Positions 12,534 through 21,867 of a stretch of DNA of 64,000 nt are shown in pieces. The notes under the pieces were generated by a model. It was not told where the DNA came from, did not search any database, and was given only the letters and a program-made list of their open reading frames with translations. The position numbers and the translations under genes are program-made. The stretch comes from Parelaphostrongylus tenuis. Lineage: Eukaryota > Nematoda > Chromadorea > Rhabditida > Metastrongylidae. Location of the stretch: the NCBI GenBank assembly GCA_019055375.1, contig JAHQIW010005261.1:1-64000 (forward strand), written 5' to 3'. How positions within the stretch are numbered: the first letter of the stretch is position 1; the number at the start of each line of letters is the position of its first letter.

Positions 12534-12745
12534 TTGAGTGATATGCAAAACTTTGAACGTTGGACAGGATTCAAAACCGCATTTCACCCTTTCCGGGGAC
12601 GCATCGTGGCAGTTGGTTCGTGACAGATTAACTTAATTGTGTGGCAGAACGATGATGGCACAGCGCAATAGTTAGCACATGCCTTTGGAAAAGTAAGTGC
12701 TTATTCGTAATCCTGTCCAACGTTAAAAGTTAACATATCACTCAA
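12534..12745. mobile_element. Small foldback repeat with tRNA-like segments
   Basis: The outer arms are inverted copies of a sequence containing TTGAGTGATATG, AACGTTGGACAGGATT and flanking bases. Between them lie A-box-like (GGCACAGCGCAATAGTTAGC) and reverse B-box-like (GGATTCAAAACC) segments, so it may be two head-to-head fragments of the tRNA-derived SINE at 5.1 kb, or a SINE-derived miniature inverted-repeat element. Confidence 0.55.
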
Positions 12746-12807
12746 CGATATTGGATATATGTGCATATGTATATATGTAATATACACATCCACACACATA
12801 CAAGAGT

Positions 12808-12831
12808 ATATATATATATATATATATATAT
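12808..12831. repeat. (TA)n microsatellite
   Basis: Uninterrupted TA run beside further TATATG-type sequence. Confidence 0.9.
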
Positions 12832-12879
12832 CATCAAGTACCTCTAATAGCGGCCGATAATTAGAATTATAGTTAATTA

Positions 12880-12985
12880 CTCAATAATGCAGAGTGATGT
12901 GCACAACACTTGCGCCAGTCGGACCTCGTACCCGCATCTCACCTCAGCCCGGAGTGTGAGCTGTACCCCTTGCATTACAGTCGCC
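12880..12985 (-). repeat. tRNA-derived SINE head, diverged
   Basis: Collinear with 5,120-5,215: both start AATAATG(T/C)AGAGTG and contain the reverse of a B-box and an A-box-like region. The B box here is degraded (GGGTACGAGGTCC on the minus strand). Confidence 0.5.
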
Positions 12986-13084
12986 TGTTTTGTCACCTAA
13001 CTTTCTACGCAACAACGCATCTATCTAGTTGATTATATAGAAATAACGGTCAATCAAATTCGCAGGTATTATGTGACGATCACG

Positions 13085-13430
13085 TTAGAAACAAATCACA
13101 CTTTCAGTATGCCTGATAATCATTTTTAGCTATGCATGCGGTCCTGCTATAGGACAACTTCAATTAACGATACCAGCAAAGAACAATGGACTGTACAACA
13201 CTGTCCATAAAGTGATATTTTCATTTGATGACACGTGTGAAAGTTCGTCGCCGCCATCTCTTTATAGGTTTTGGGTTCCCCCTAAAAGGATCAGCAGAAG
13301 ACGAAAGGAACCGCCCGACTGATGAGACTGTCATGGTCGACACAAGTGCATCAGGCTTTATAAATTACCCTGTAATAGACACATATGTGGCTCAAAAAAT
13401 CATTACCAACCAATCTTTTCTTGATTAATC
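13085..13430. mobile_element. Inverted-repeat element with hammerhead motif, copy 1
   Basis: The left part (13,085-13,165: GCTATGCATGCGGTCCTGCTATAG) aligns with the left arms at 14.1 kb and 14.95 kb. The right part (13,225-13,430) is in opposite orientation and carries the hammerhead-like motif H1. The left arm has lost its motif. No protein is encoded. Confidence 0.5.
13313..13356 (+). ncRNA. Hammerhead-ribozyme-like motif (H1)
   Basis: Stem I GCCCGA pairs with TCAGGC (one mismatch); core CTGATGA is intact; stem II GAC/GTC; the GAAA box is changed to GACA; stem III is degraded. Probably inactive. Confidence 0.5.
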
Positions 13431-13794
13431 GTTTTGTTTCTCATTAGATTGTTTTTTTTCAGTTATCCTAAATGGTCATTAAAAAGCGCTTCTCCTACAT
13501 TTCTGGCTTATTAGGCTAACACGAGTTTGTTAATTACTCTTGTATGGCTTACGTTCTGACAGCTTCGTCTATCTCGATACCGAATAGTCTGAGTCGATGA
13601 TGTGCACGTGGTCGCCTTTCTTTGAAGGTTTTCACTGTCGTATTGATTAGAATTTAGGGAATTGAGGAAAAATTGCAAAGGTGAACTCATGAAGTTTCCA
13701 GATAGAGACACCAAGAAGGAGTACCCTCTATTTCCAAACGTTTAGAAAATTCTATCTCTCTGAGAAGGTTTTTCACACAATTTCTTCAAGTTTC
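13431..13794. other. Spacer, nothing recognised
   Basis: AT-rich spacer between inverted-repeat copies with no recognisable feature. Confidence 0.4.
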
Positions 13795-13879
13795 TTCAGC
13801 CATATACTCGATGATTATTTTTGATAAGCTGCTATTTATTTTTTTGCCATGCATATAGTCTGTTATAAGCACTTCTACA

Positions 13880-13921
13880 GCGCAATGCATGTGTTTAGGC
13901 CTCGCAGCTCGTCAGTTGCAC
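13880..13921 (-). ncRNA. Hammerhead-ribozyme-like motif (H2)
   Basis: Stem I GTGCAA pairs with TTGCGC (one G-T); core CTGACGA (position 7 is free in the consensus); stem II GC..GGC is weak; GAAA is changed to TAAA; stem III is ACATGCA-type. The changed G12 should disable it. Confidence 0.55.
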
Positions 13922-14170
13922 AATGTCTTTCTTCTTAGCCAGTCCTTTTTGGGGAGAGCCCCTTACATATACGAATCGCAGTGCACTTTCTACACGCGCC
14001 ATCAAGTAATAGATATCACCAAACGGGCAGTGTTTTCACACTCGATTGGTCTTGACTGGTATTTGTGAAATATTACACCTTTCGTTTTGAGTACTTGAAA
14101 CGACTCTCAAATTTCATTGTGGCTGATAATTAATTTGAGCCATGCATGTGGTCTGTTATGAGCACTTCTA

Positions 14171-14215
14171 CAGTGCAGTACACGTGTTTCGGCTTGAAGT
14201 CTCATCAGTACACTG
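14171..14215 (-). ncRNA. Hammerhead-ribozyme-like motif with intact core (H3)
   Basis: Core CTGATGA and box GAAA are both intact, with a GUA cleavage triplet after the palindromic stem III ACACGTGT. Stem II GACTTCAAGCC has one A-C mismatch. Stem I pairs CAGTG with CACTG but leaves 2-3 unpaired bases next to the core, which is weaker than in its relatives. Of all copies this one keeps the catalytic nucleotides best and is the best candidate for residual self-cleavage. Confidence 0.65.
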
Positions 14216-14429
14216 TCCTTCGTCTGAGCCAATCGCCTCTGGAGGAGAACTCTCTTACATATGAAATCACAGACGTACTATTTACACGCTCCATTGAGTT
14301 AAAGATGCCTAGAACACTGCCCAGTTAGTGAAATCTTTTACTTCGTGGCGTGTGTAAAACATACGTCCGCGGTTCCTATATGTAATGGGGTTCTCCCTCA
14401 GAAGGGATTGACTTCAGTCGAAAAGCACT

Positions 14430-14470
14430 GTGCGACTGATGAGGCTGTAAGCAGAACACGTGTATTGCAC
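14430..14470 (+). ncRNA. Hammerhead-ribozyme-like motif (H4)
   Basis: Stem I GTGCGA pairs with TTGCAC over 6 bp (one G-T); core CTGATGA is intact; stem II GGCT/AGC. The box reads GAA (one A missing) next to ACACGTGTA. The lost A should disable it. Confidence 0.6.
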
Positions 14471-14582
14471 CGTATATGTGCCCATAACAGACCACATACA
14501 TGGCCCAGAAGTAGTTACCGGACATATTAAATTTGAGTGTGGCCTTAAGAAAGCACTCGAAACGAAAAGTGTGGTATTTCAA

Positions 14583-14888
14583 CCATAAAATTCTTAATCC
14601 GGATCCTTCTTATGGTGGACGCCTATGACAGTGGTCGATATTTATTATGTATTTGTATACAAGAAACACGAAAACACTTTCATGTGCTAATAAAGCACTG
14701 TAAGGAAAAGACCCATTTTGAAACCACTACCACAGTGATCACTTACGGCGGAAATGGCACTTGTGGCGTAAGAGATGTTTTTCAAAAGGCTAAAATGTCA
14801 CAGTGTGTAACATAAGACTGGTGACCTCTCCCATATAAGTATAAACAAGGAAGAATTTTTAAGAAAATACTATCTAATGAGTTGTTTT
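14583..14888. other. Spacer, nothing recognised
   Basis: About 300 bp between two inverted-repeat elements; no feature seen. Confidence 0.4.
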
Positions 14889-15005
14889 GTTATATTACAC
14901 CTTTTATTTCGAGTGCTTTACAAAGACGTTGCTCAAATTTCAACATATGTCATAATTAATTCTTGAGCCAACATGTCATGTGGTCTGTTAATGGGCTCTT
15001 GTACA

Positions 15006-15047
15006 GCCCGATACACGTGTTTCGCTTTACAGCCTCGTCAACCGGGC
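15006..15047 (-). ncRNA. Hammerhead-ribozyme-like motif (H5)
   Basis: Stem I GCCCGG pairs with TCGGGC over 6 bp; core TTGACGA (C3 to T); stem II GGCT/AAGC-like; GAAA intact; stem III ACACGTGT, cleavage triplet GUA. One core change only. Confidence 0.6.
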
Positions 15048-15193
15048 AGGCCCTTCGTCAATAGCCAATCCTCTTTCTTTGGCCAAATTGCCGATCTTGT
15101 AACTTTTTACTTGGCAGCGATTGTGTAAACCGTTCGTCGTGGCCTAACTTGGAGTAGGGGCCCCCGAGAGGATTGGTTAGAGGCGAAGGGCCT

Positions 15194-15236
15194 GCCCGAC
15201 TGACAAGGCTGCAAGGCCGAAACACGTGTATTGAGC
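15194..15236 (+). ncRNA. Hammerhead-ribozyme-like motif (H6)
   Basis: Stem I GCCCGA with TTGAGC (one mismatch); core CTGACAA (G8 to A); stem II GGCT GCAA GGCC; GAAA intact; stem III ACACGTGT with GUA triplet. The G8 change should block activity. Confidence 0.6.
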
Positions 15237-15370
15237 TGTACAAGAGCTCAATAGTAGACCACATGATGTTCTGGCTCAAATAGTAATCATGAGAATTGTT
15301 TTGTGTTGAATTCTTGGTGAGTACGGAATATTAACAGAGTAATCAGATTTGATATGGTACAGTATGCCTA

Positions 15371-15406
15371 GGCTCTTACGAAGGCGAGGTCGCCGAAACG
15401 TTAGCC
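15371..15406 (+). ncRNA. Penelope-type hammerhead-like motif (H12)
   Basis: Stem I GGCT/AGCC; core CTTACGA (G5 to T); stem II GGCG AGGT CGCC is perfect; GAAACGTT with GUU triplet. Same lineage as the motif that follows the Penelope-like element at 27.99 kb, so probably a solo 3' fragment of such an element. Confidence 0.6.
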
Positions 15407-16100
15407 TCAAAATTTTGAAAAAGGAGACGTGCCAAACTCGTGAATGTTTTCGTGAAAGGAGAGGGCAGTTTGTAGGAAAACTTGCATATATATTGCTATA
15501 GTTTGGGAATTATCACATAAAACATAATTCGTGAGATCCTAGGCATCACTACACTTTATGAAACGCTGGATATTGTGACGGTAACTTCTAAAATCCCTTA
15601 GACAATTTCGGCTAGGAGGACTTTCAATTATCAACTCAGAGCTTTCAGGAGACATGCGGCAGCTTCATAAAGAAATTCTTCTCGATGTTAGACAGTGAAC
15701 TACAGCTATCGGACATTCTCACCTCTCCATATTCAAATGAGTAAAATCCTTGTCAGTCTAAAGCAGTGTCACAGTAGACCTCATTTTGATTATTTATGCT
15801 CAGTCTTGTAATGTTTTCATTCTAAAATTTCTTCCATCTATTTTTTTATAGCCTGGGATTATGAGGCTTAGGAGCATTTTCTCAGATTGTAAGTGGAGAA
15901 AAGCTTCTCCAGCAAATTTTTTCTTACGAATTCTTTAATTACTTCGAAAAAAACCCATTCATCTCAATCACACTTTACTGTAGTTTGTTTCATAACTCTG
16001 ATTAAAATACACCTATATGATATGTCAGTTTATCACTACTCCGCATCTACAATAAATTTTGGTCAAATAAGAATACTTGTCCCATTGTTTATCACAGATC
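15407..16100. other. Intergenic, nothing recognised
   Basis: No recognisable coding, RNA or repeat feature. Confidence 0.4.
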
Positions 16101-16104
16101 AATC

Positions 16105-18340
16105 TGTTTCCGCCAACAGTGTTAGATGCCGAGAAGAAGAGTGATCCAAAATGACCCGATGTCAATGTTCGAACAGCTCTGTTCACAATACTTGCTACAT
16201 TGTTCTCTATCAGTTCACCATAGTGATGTCTGTGGTGTGCAAAGATTTTTTCTTTTTAAGAAACTCTGTCTGAAGAAGAAATAGCTCGAACCGAGAGGGT
16301 TCCTAAAATAGACAAGTGTTTGGCAGGGGAAGCTGCTATTTCATCCGTCTTACTTGGATCGCACGTCAAATCCTTTTTAATGCAAACTGCCGTCACCGTG
16401 TTGCTAACGATCAGGCAGTTTTGTGGCATCATATTGTCAACTGTAAGAATCCTTAAGTTTAGCACAAACACTCGCTTCGACTACTAAGGAGCAAAGCCAA
16501 AAAACTTTTGAGCACTGATTTTCTCTTAATTTTTGGAATCTTTCAGTCGAAAACTTAACACATTTTATGGTATGTCATTCTCTATGAAAAACATGGAGAA
16601 AAAATTGCTCAAATTGTTATTATCGACTAGAATTTGGTGTTCGCGCCTTTATAATAGTTTTTCTCATATTTTTGACAATCTTTCAACAGATTTCCAAACA
16701 TTATCTATTTAGGGTTCGGCTTTTTTATGCTCATTATACTTTTATACATAATCTTCCAGATAGATAGTCAATATGGAATGCCTATCTTTGCAATTCTTGT
16801 CTAAGTTAGAAAAAACCTTCTGACAGTTCAATGGCTCATAACTAATCGTAAGAATGAGTTGACTTGAAATGGTTGAGTTTACAGCATCAGGTAAGATTAC
16901 ACTGCGGGCTTGGTTTTCGAGAACGTCAAAGACCTAGAAAACGAGTTTTTTTCATTAGGTGGTAAAGTTTGTTTGGGAATTTTTCTATTCAAGTTATGGC
17001 AAATTACTAAAATCTTGGAAGAACTGAGGAGCTGAGTATTGCTGAAGGATTATAGCTCGACTTCTGCTTCTTTTTGGAATAAAAGAAAAGGTTCGAAATT
17101 CTGAATTATAAACTCACTGTTTGCATTACAAGAAGCTCTACATTCCCTTAGCTACAGCCTCACTAGGTGCAACGCCAGGTACACGGGCTTGGACCACGGC
17201 AGAGTTGGAGTAAACCATGGTAGAAGACAAAGTGAAGTCAGTGACGTCAAAGTTTCTAGTGCTCACTTCAACGGTTTTTTGTAGTTTTTGTCGTGATTGA
17301 TTGGAAATTGTAATATTACATGTAATTTTTTCTTTCTCTTTGCTCCATTTAGGAATGAAAATTTTTCATCAGAAGGTTGAGATTGCAAGAAATTTAGAGC
17401 AGTGATTTAGCGTTTATATATGCATATATATATATATCCAATTAGGTTTCTAGCTTCCATAATAATACCATAAAATAATTCTAATTAATACTTTGACTTA
17501 CGGGCATCACACCACATCCGAACACTTTCGACATTGTGGCTAACAGCGTTTTCACGGAGAGAACATTGTGAAGTTTCGCCATGCTAACAAGAACATTCAT
17601 TTCAGTCTCCTAAAAATCCAGACAAATCTTGTTGATGTAATTAAAAGCAAACTTTATCATCTTTTGCACCAGACTGTTCACAGCGGCAACGGCTTTAGCG
17701 TTCTACGCTGTAGGTAGGTGACGTTGGTAGCTTTGCTTTGGTAGCTTTCAGATTTTCTAAGCTTGTTAGGGTTCTCAATACAGACAAAATCTTTCAAAAC
17801 TTGTTTGTTCACAAGTGCAGCTATCCGGAAAAGCGAGGAAGTTGATTAATGTAGAGAATGGTAAGTGAGATATCAACTGACAATTTTATTTGGAAGAGAC
17901 TACTCGAACAGAAATTTTCAATGATTTTTCCAGTTTTTCAAGTGGCGTGGCTTGAATTTAGTTTCCGCCTTCTTTTCCTTGTGCTATGACATATAATTCC
18001 GACATTCTCCAAAATAAGAAGTCACAATCGACAGACGTGAAGACCACAAATGTACTTTTGTTAAAGGATCTGTTAATGAAGAGATTGATTGACAAAAATA
18101 AATCGCAGCTTCCGCTGAGCAAAGTTTTTGACAACAAATTTTGAAAGTGTAAAATTGGGGTTTTTTGAGCTTTAATCATCTTATCAGCCCTGTACATTAG
18201 TAAATCTCTAAAATCGTTTTTTCTTCGGAGGGCACAAATCTAAAGTTTTTTCAGTGATGTTTCGAACGTCCAAGGTCTCTTATCCAGGTGTGTGTTTATG
18301 AAGCTCCGCCAATTCCATGGAATTTCCCCATGAAGTGCAG
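16105..18340 (-). pseudogene. Decayed multi-exon nematode gene, copy B
   Basis: The most complete of three copies. Minus-strand blocks, in order: a possible exon near 18,340-18,240 (WNWRSFINTHLDKRPW); about 17,835-17,710 (IAALVNKQVLKDFV); 17,707-17,502 with acceptor CTACAG and donor GTAAGT (VNSLVQKMIKFAFNYINKI ... LHNVLSVKTLLATMSKVFG); about 17,285-17,150 (STMVYSNSAVVQARVPG, ending GVAPSEAVAKGM); 16,933-16,817 with acceptor TTTCTAG and donor GTTTTTT (VFDVLENQARSVILPDAV ... ISYEPLNCQK); 16,440-16,380 after TTCTTACAG (MMPQNCLIVSNTVTAVCI); and about 16,235-16,105 (NRAVRTLTSGHFGSLFFSAS, then TVGGN). Lesions: two TAG codons in the 17.6-kb exon, where CAG is the likely ancestor; a TAG near 17,155; and an absent donor after the MPQNC block. 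The product is unrecognised; the secreted clade V protein family is my best guess. Copy C splits the same exons at the same positions. Confidence 0.7.
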
Positions 18341-18843
18341 ACTAAACAATGTATGTTTTTCACATTCAGTGTAATAAAACCTCTTTCCATTTGTGGTACG
18401 GTACAAGCTTTTCAGTGGTTTAACTTAGTACTTCAAATGCTTCAGAAATGATCATCTGAACAAGTCGAATAACTAAATTTTTCAAATAAGTGATCCATTC
18501 TACTCTTTCGTATCTTAAATTATAAAAACAAACTGGGGATTTCTGATCAAAGCAACGCTTTCGAGCAAAAAATGTTGAATACTACAATATAAATAGATGC
18601 GCAAAACATTTTTGCATGATTTCTGCATTCTTGAGATTGAACAGTGAAACTCGTCTTCTACTTCATGAAATCTGTGAAGTATATGATGGTTTGGTTTGGT
18701 TGCCAGATAATTGAAAACTTTTTTTGACAGACAAAGCGCAAACTAATTCACAGCTTATATTTTACTGATTTACAGGTACCTCGCAACAAACATCAGTATG
18801 GTCAGAAACAATGTTATGAGCCCATTCGAGCTCGGAACGTTAT
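18341..18843. other. Intergenic, nothing recognised
   Basis: May contain 5' exons of copy B, but none could be supported. Confidence 0.35.
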
Positions 18844-18886
18844 TGGCTTAGACACGTTTCGGCGATCTCGCCCGCCTCATCGTAGC
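18844..18886 (-). ncRNA. Hammerhead-ribozyme-like motif (H9)
   Basis: Minus strand: GGCTA, core C-GATGA (U4 missing), stem II GGCG/CGCC with a purine loop, GAAA intact, ACGTGTC giving the canonical GUC triplet, and TAAGCC pairing with GGCTA with one bulge. Same sub-type as H10. Confidence 0.5.
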
Positions 18887-18889
18887 CTT

Positions 18890-19651
18890 ATGTCCCTCCC
18901 GCTTGTTGCTCATTGACAGTAGAGAAAAGTAACACGGTTGAACAACATGAATTTGTGATTTTTCATGTTTTCTCCATTCTAATTCAGTCGATGGTATACA
19001 ACTGTTATTCCGACATGCACCTTACTTACGACTGGTTTATGAAACGTTGTTATAGACATTATATTAAGTCAAAGAAGAATATTTCAAGCTATTCCGACGT
19101 TGGTGCGCTATTGCATGCGTATGTTTCGGCTACTACCATGCTTGTGAGGATATTGTTTTTTGGTTCCCAAAATTCTGTGCGATTAATGTAAACTCATGAA
19201 AACAAATTTTCAATTTTCTGTGCCAGGTCGTTTATAGATAAATGACGGATTTGGCTCTTAACTTTTAAGTAGCGTCAGTGTGACGTATCTACAACTTCTA
19301 CAAGTGCCTTAGGTCCATAAACATAGCAGAGCACAATCCTACAGAGCAAGTTTTACGACAGGTTTCTCTATTTTGAGGCACAAATGAATCGCTTGAAGAG
19401 CGGCAATACCTGTAAATTCGCAATGAGACTGAGGTGCATGGCAGATTGTCTGAATCCAAGTGAATAACTCGATTATTCGTAAGTCATAGCTTAAATATAG
19501 CTCCCCCACTGTCATTTTTGATGCTACAATACTAGATTCTGATAATCTGATAGCATGTTTTGAGCCTTTCATCAATTCCTCGCATTTCTCAAAACGTTTT
19601 CAACCAATAATTTTGGTAGAGAAAATGATATGACACTGACTATGAACCGCT
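18890..19651. other. Intergenic, nothing recognised
   Basis: Host sequence flanking the BEL insertion; no recognised feature. Confidence 0.4.
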
Positions 19652-19656
19652 ATGAG

Positions 19657-20251
19657 TGTTTGGAATTATCTGATTGGTATACTGTAATTCTTGCAAGTTG
19701 CTGGTGCCGGCGAACGAATGTGCAGTTGGCCAACGTCCTTTGTGTTAACCTTCCCATCGCGAGATGAATGTCACTTTTTATGCAATGCACTTTTTTTCCC
19801 ATGTGGTGAAAAAGAGAAATTCTTTGTGTTGAATTTATCTTGAACCATCATCTTGCTTGTCAGTTTCTGTACGCATGTCAACCTTTGTGTTTTCAAATCT
19901 AACTCTTTGCGTGCGTAGATTTTTTATATAATCGGAGGCTTACCGTACCACTTCATCTGGCAAACTCTTTGTCTGTGCTCCATATATAAGCCTTCGTGAA
20001 AACAGAAAGTTCAGTTGTCATGTTGTCGTAGATTGTCATTAGTTGTCATTAGTCATCCGTCTTCATCACTTAGCAGTTAGTGGTGGGTTCGTTAGGGTTA
20101 CTGTAATCCTACCGTACTCAATCCACTTGTCCGATTGGTCTACTACAAGTTTGTTCACAGTAAACTTGTCAGTCTTACCGTGTTCTACACCTACAGCATT
20201 AAGTCAATGTCAAATGCAATCACCTTGAGAGATTTCAGTCAATTCCAAACA
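19657..20251 (+). repeat. 5' LTR of BEL/Pao element
   Basis: Begins TGTTTGGAATTATCTGATT and ends AATTCCAAACA. It contains a TATATAA-like stretch in AGATTTTTTATATAATC (about 19,920) and the repeated TTGTCATTAG units near 20,040. It differs from the 3' LTR by many substitutions and a few small gaps, so the insertion is not recent. Confidence 0.92.
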
Positions 20252-20283
20252 ACTAGCGACCACGGCAGGATTCGGACCTGCTA
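20252..20283 (+). promoter_or_regulatory. Primer binding site, likely tRNA-Arg
   Basis: Two bases after the LTR, TAGCGACCACGGCAGGATTC followed by GGACCTGC looks like the complement of a tRNA 3' end including most of CCA and the T arm (GGTTCGAATCC-type). From memory the sequence fits an arginine tRNA best. At about 28 nt it is longer than the usual ~18-nt site. Confidence 0.65.
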
Positions 20284-20325
20284 TCTTCTGCTGGACCTTC
20301 TTGCCTTAAGTCTACTTCCATAGCT

Positions 20326-21725
20326 ATGTCTACTCCGGACAGTTCCTCCATCCGCCAGCAGATCGTCTCCCTCAAAACGCTCCTTCAGCTCCATCAGGCG
20401 TCACACACCCGAATTTCAAAAGGATATACGGTCCGCTCTGGACAAACCGGCTTCACTCACCTGGACGACATCCAGATAGAAGCGTTTTACGCGGAGGTAA
20501 GCTCACTTAAATCCTCTTTCTTCAGGCTTACGACAGGATTTTGAAGCTTCATAATGAATGGCAACTTTTGCTGGATTCTAGTAGTGACGAGAGGGACAGA
20601 TTCGACCTTTTCATTACAGCGCACGGATATTATCGTAAGACAGTTGGCACTTCCGTCACTCTATCAGAGAATTTAGACATTCTTTCAAATTCTCTCAACT
20701 CTGAAACTTTTCAAACGTGGGTTACAGATTCTGTCTGACTCATCCGATAAAGCGTCGGACAGAAACGTTCCCGTGGCTCGGGCGGATCAGCAACCGATGG
20801 CGGCATCTACAACAGCTGTTAACTCCGTAATTCCCCATGGCAACTCCTTGCTTAATTTTGTCGACGCTTTTATTTTGTCCAAACTCGGAATTCCTTCATT
20901 TAATGGCAATCTACTGAATTATCCAGAGTTTTCGGTACGTTTTGCAGCGTTGGTTGACAAAAAATAGCAATTAGACGATACAACCAGGTTTTCTTTGTTG
21001 AAATCCTACTGGCGTGGGAAAGCTCTTTCCTCGATACAGGGACTTGCCATCGCTCCAGGTAACTATCTTGTTGTAAAAGAGGTTCTCAAAACTTTATACG
21101 ACGGCAAAGTTGCCTTAAAACACCTTATCTGCACAAAACTGGCGCAGTTACCAGAATGCGACCCACAAGGGCGTCAATTACCCACACTTCATAATCGGAT
21201 GTTTCTTTAGTGCGTCAACTTTCGCAGGCAACAGGTGCCGACGATTTGCGCCAAATAACACTTGGGGCGATTCTTCTAAATAAACTTCCTGCCCGCATTC
21301 GTAATTTAGTATATGATAAAACATCACATAGCCATAATGTTACTCCCACTGAATTACTTAACCTTCTTACAGATATTATTCGCAAAGAGGCCGTTATGGA
21401 CGTCATGGAATCGGCATTCCCGTCATCGGCAGTGCAAACTGGTAGATACGACTGTATGGTTGCTGCTAATTTGCACGTAAGAACATTACATCTCATAAGT
21501 CGATTCGTAAACATAAACAGTAGCTACTCGGAAACAGTTTTCCCTACTGCCGTTCTTCATTCCATAGCGCCTTTCAGTGCAACGTTTATGTAACATCGCA
21601 ACAGCGCAGTTCCTAGGCTAAAAAATTGCAGCTATGTTTTAATTGTCTAAGCTCGAGCCATTTATATAACAATTGTGTTCCTAGAAATTTATGTAGTTTC
21701 TGTTCCTAGAAACATCACTCTTCAA
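20326..21725 (+). pseudogene. BEL/Pao gag (capsid and zinc knuckles), broken
   Basis: Starts MSTPDSSSIRQQIVSLKTLL just after the primer site. The DUF1759-type capsid signature is spread over 20,773-21,210: LLNFVDAFILSKLGIPSFNG, NYPEFSVRFAALVDK, then after a stop SLLKSYWRGKALSSIQGL and APGNYLVVKEVLKTLYDGKV. The next segment (21,210 on) reads LLNKLPARIRNLV. At about 21,635-21,720 a CX2CX4HX4C knuckle CFNCLSSSHLYNNC is followed by a second, CSFC ... HHSSIC, interrupted by a stop. Gag packages the element RNA in cytoplasmic particles. At least four stops or frameshifts break it. Confidence 0.8.
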
Positions 21726-21867
21726 TATGCTACCGTCAACCTTCGGAAAAGAGCGCTGAGGTTGGTAAATCAGGCTTTTCCAGGTCGAGACCTCTCCTAA
21801 AACAAAACAGCTACAACAATCAAGGGCTAGCCATCACCAACGAAATTTTGCAGCCTTTTCTACTGCT

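Larger units (their letters stand above)
13795..14582. mobile_element. Inverted-repeat elements with hammerhead motifs, copy 2 plus extra arm
   Basis: The arm at about 14,066-14,265 is the inverted partner of 14,375-14,582: shared TTTCG(T)TTTGAGT(A/G)CTT, CTCAAATTT, CCATG(C/T)ATGTGGTCTGTTATG, the hammerhead-like core, and TTACATAT. A second left arm at 13,795-14,040 is a tandem duplicate of the 14.1-kb arm (both continue through TACACGC(G/T)CCAT and GGCAGTGTT or its counterpart) and has no right partner. Three hammerhead-like motifs fall here, two on minus and one on plus. No coding sequence; element length is about 520 bp. Confidence 0.65.
14889..15300. mobile_element. Inverted-repeat element with hammerhead motif in both arms, copy 3
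   Basis: The left arm (14,889-15,080) and right arm (about 15,150-15,298) are inverted copies: ATGTGGTCT, GGGCTCTTGTACAGCCC versus its inverse, ACACGTGTTTCG, GGGCAGGCCCTTCG and CCAATCCTC recur in reverse complement. Each arm contains one hammerhead-like motif (H5 minus, H6 plus). Only about 70 bp separates the arms and nothing is encoded. Confidence 0.7.
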
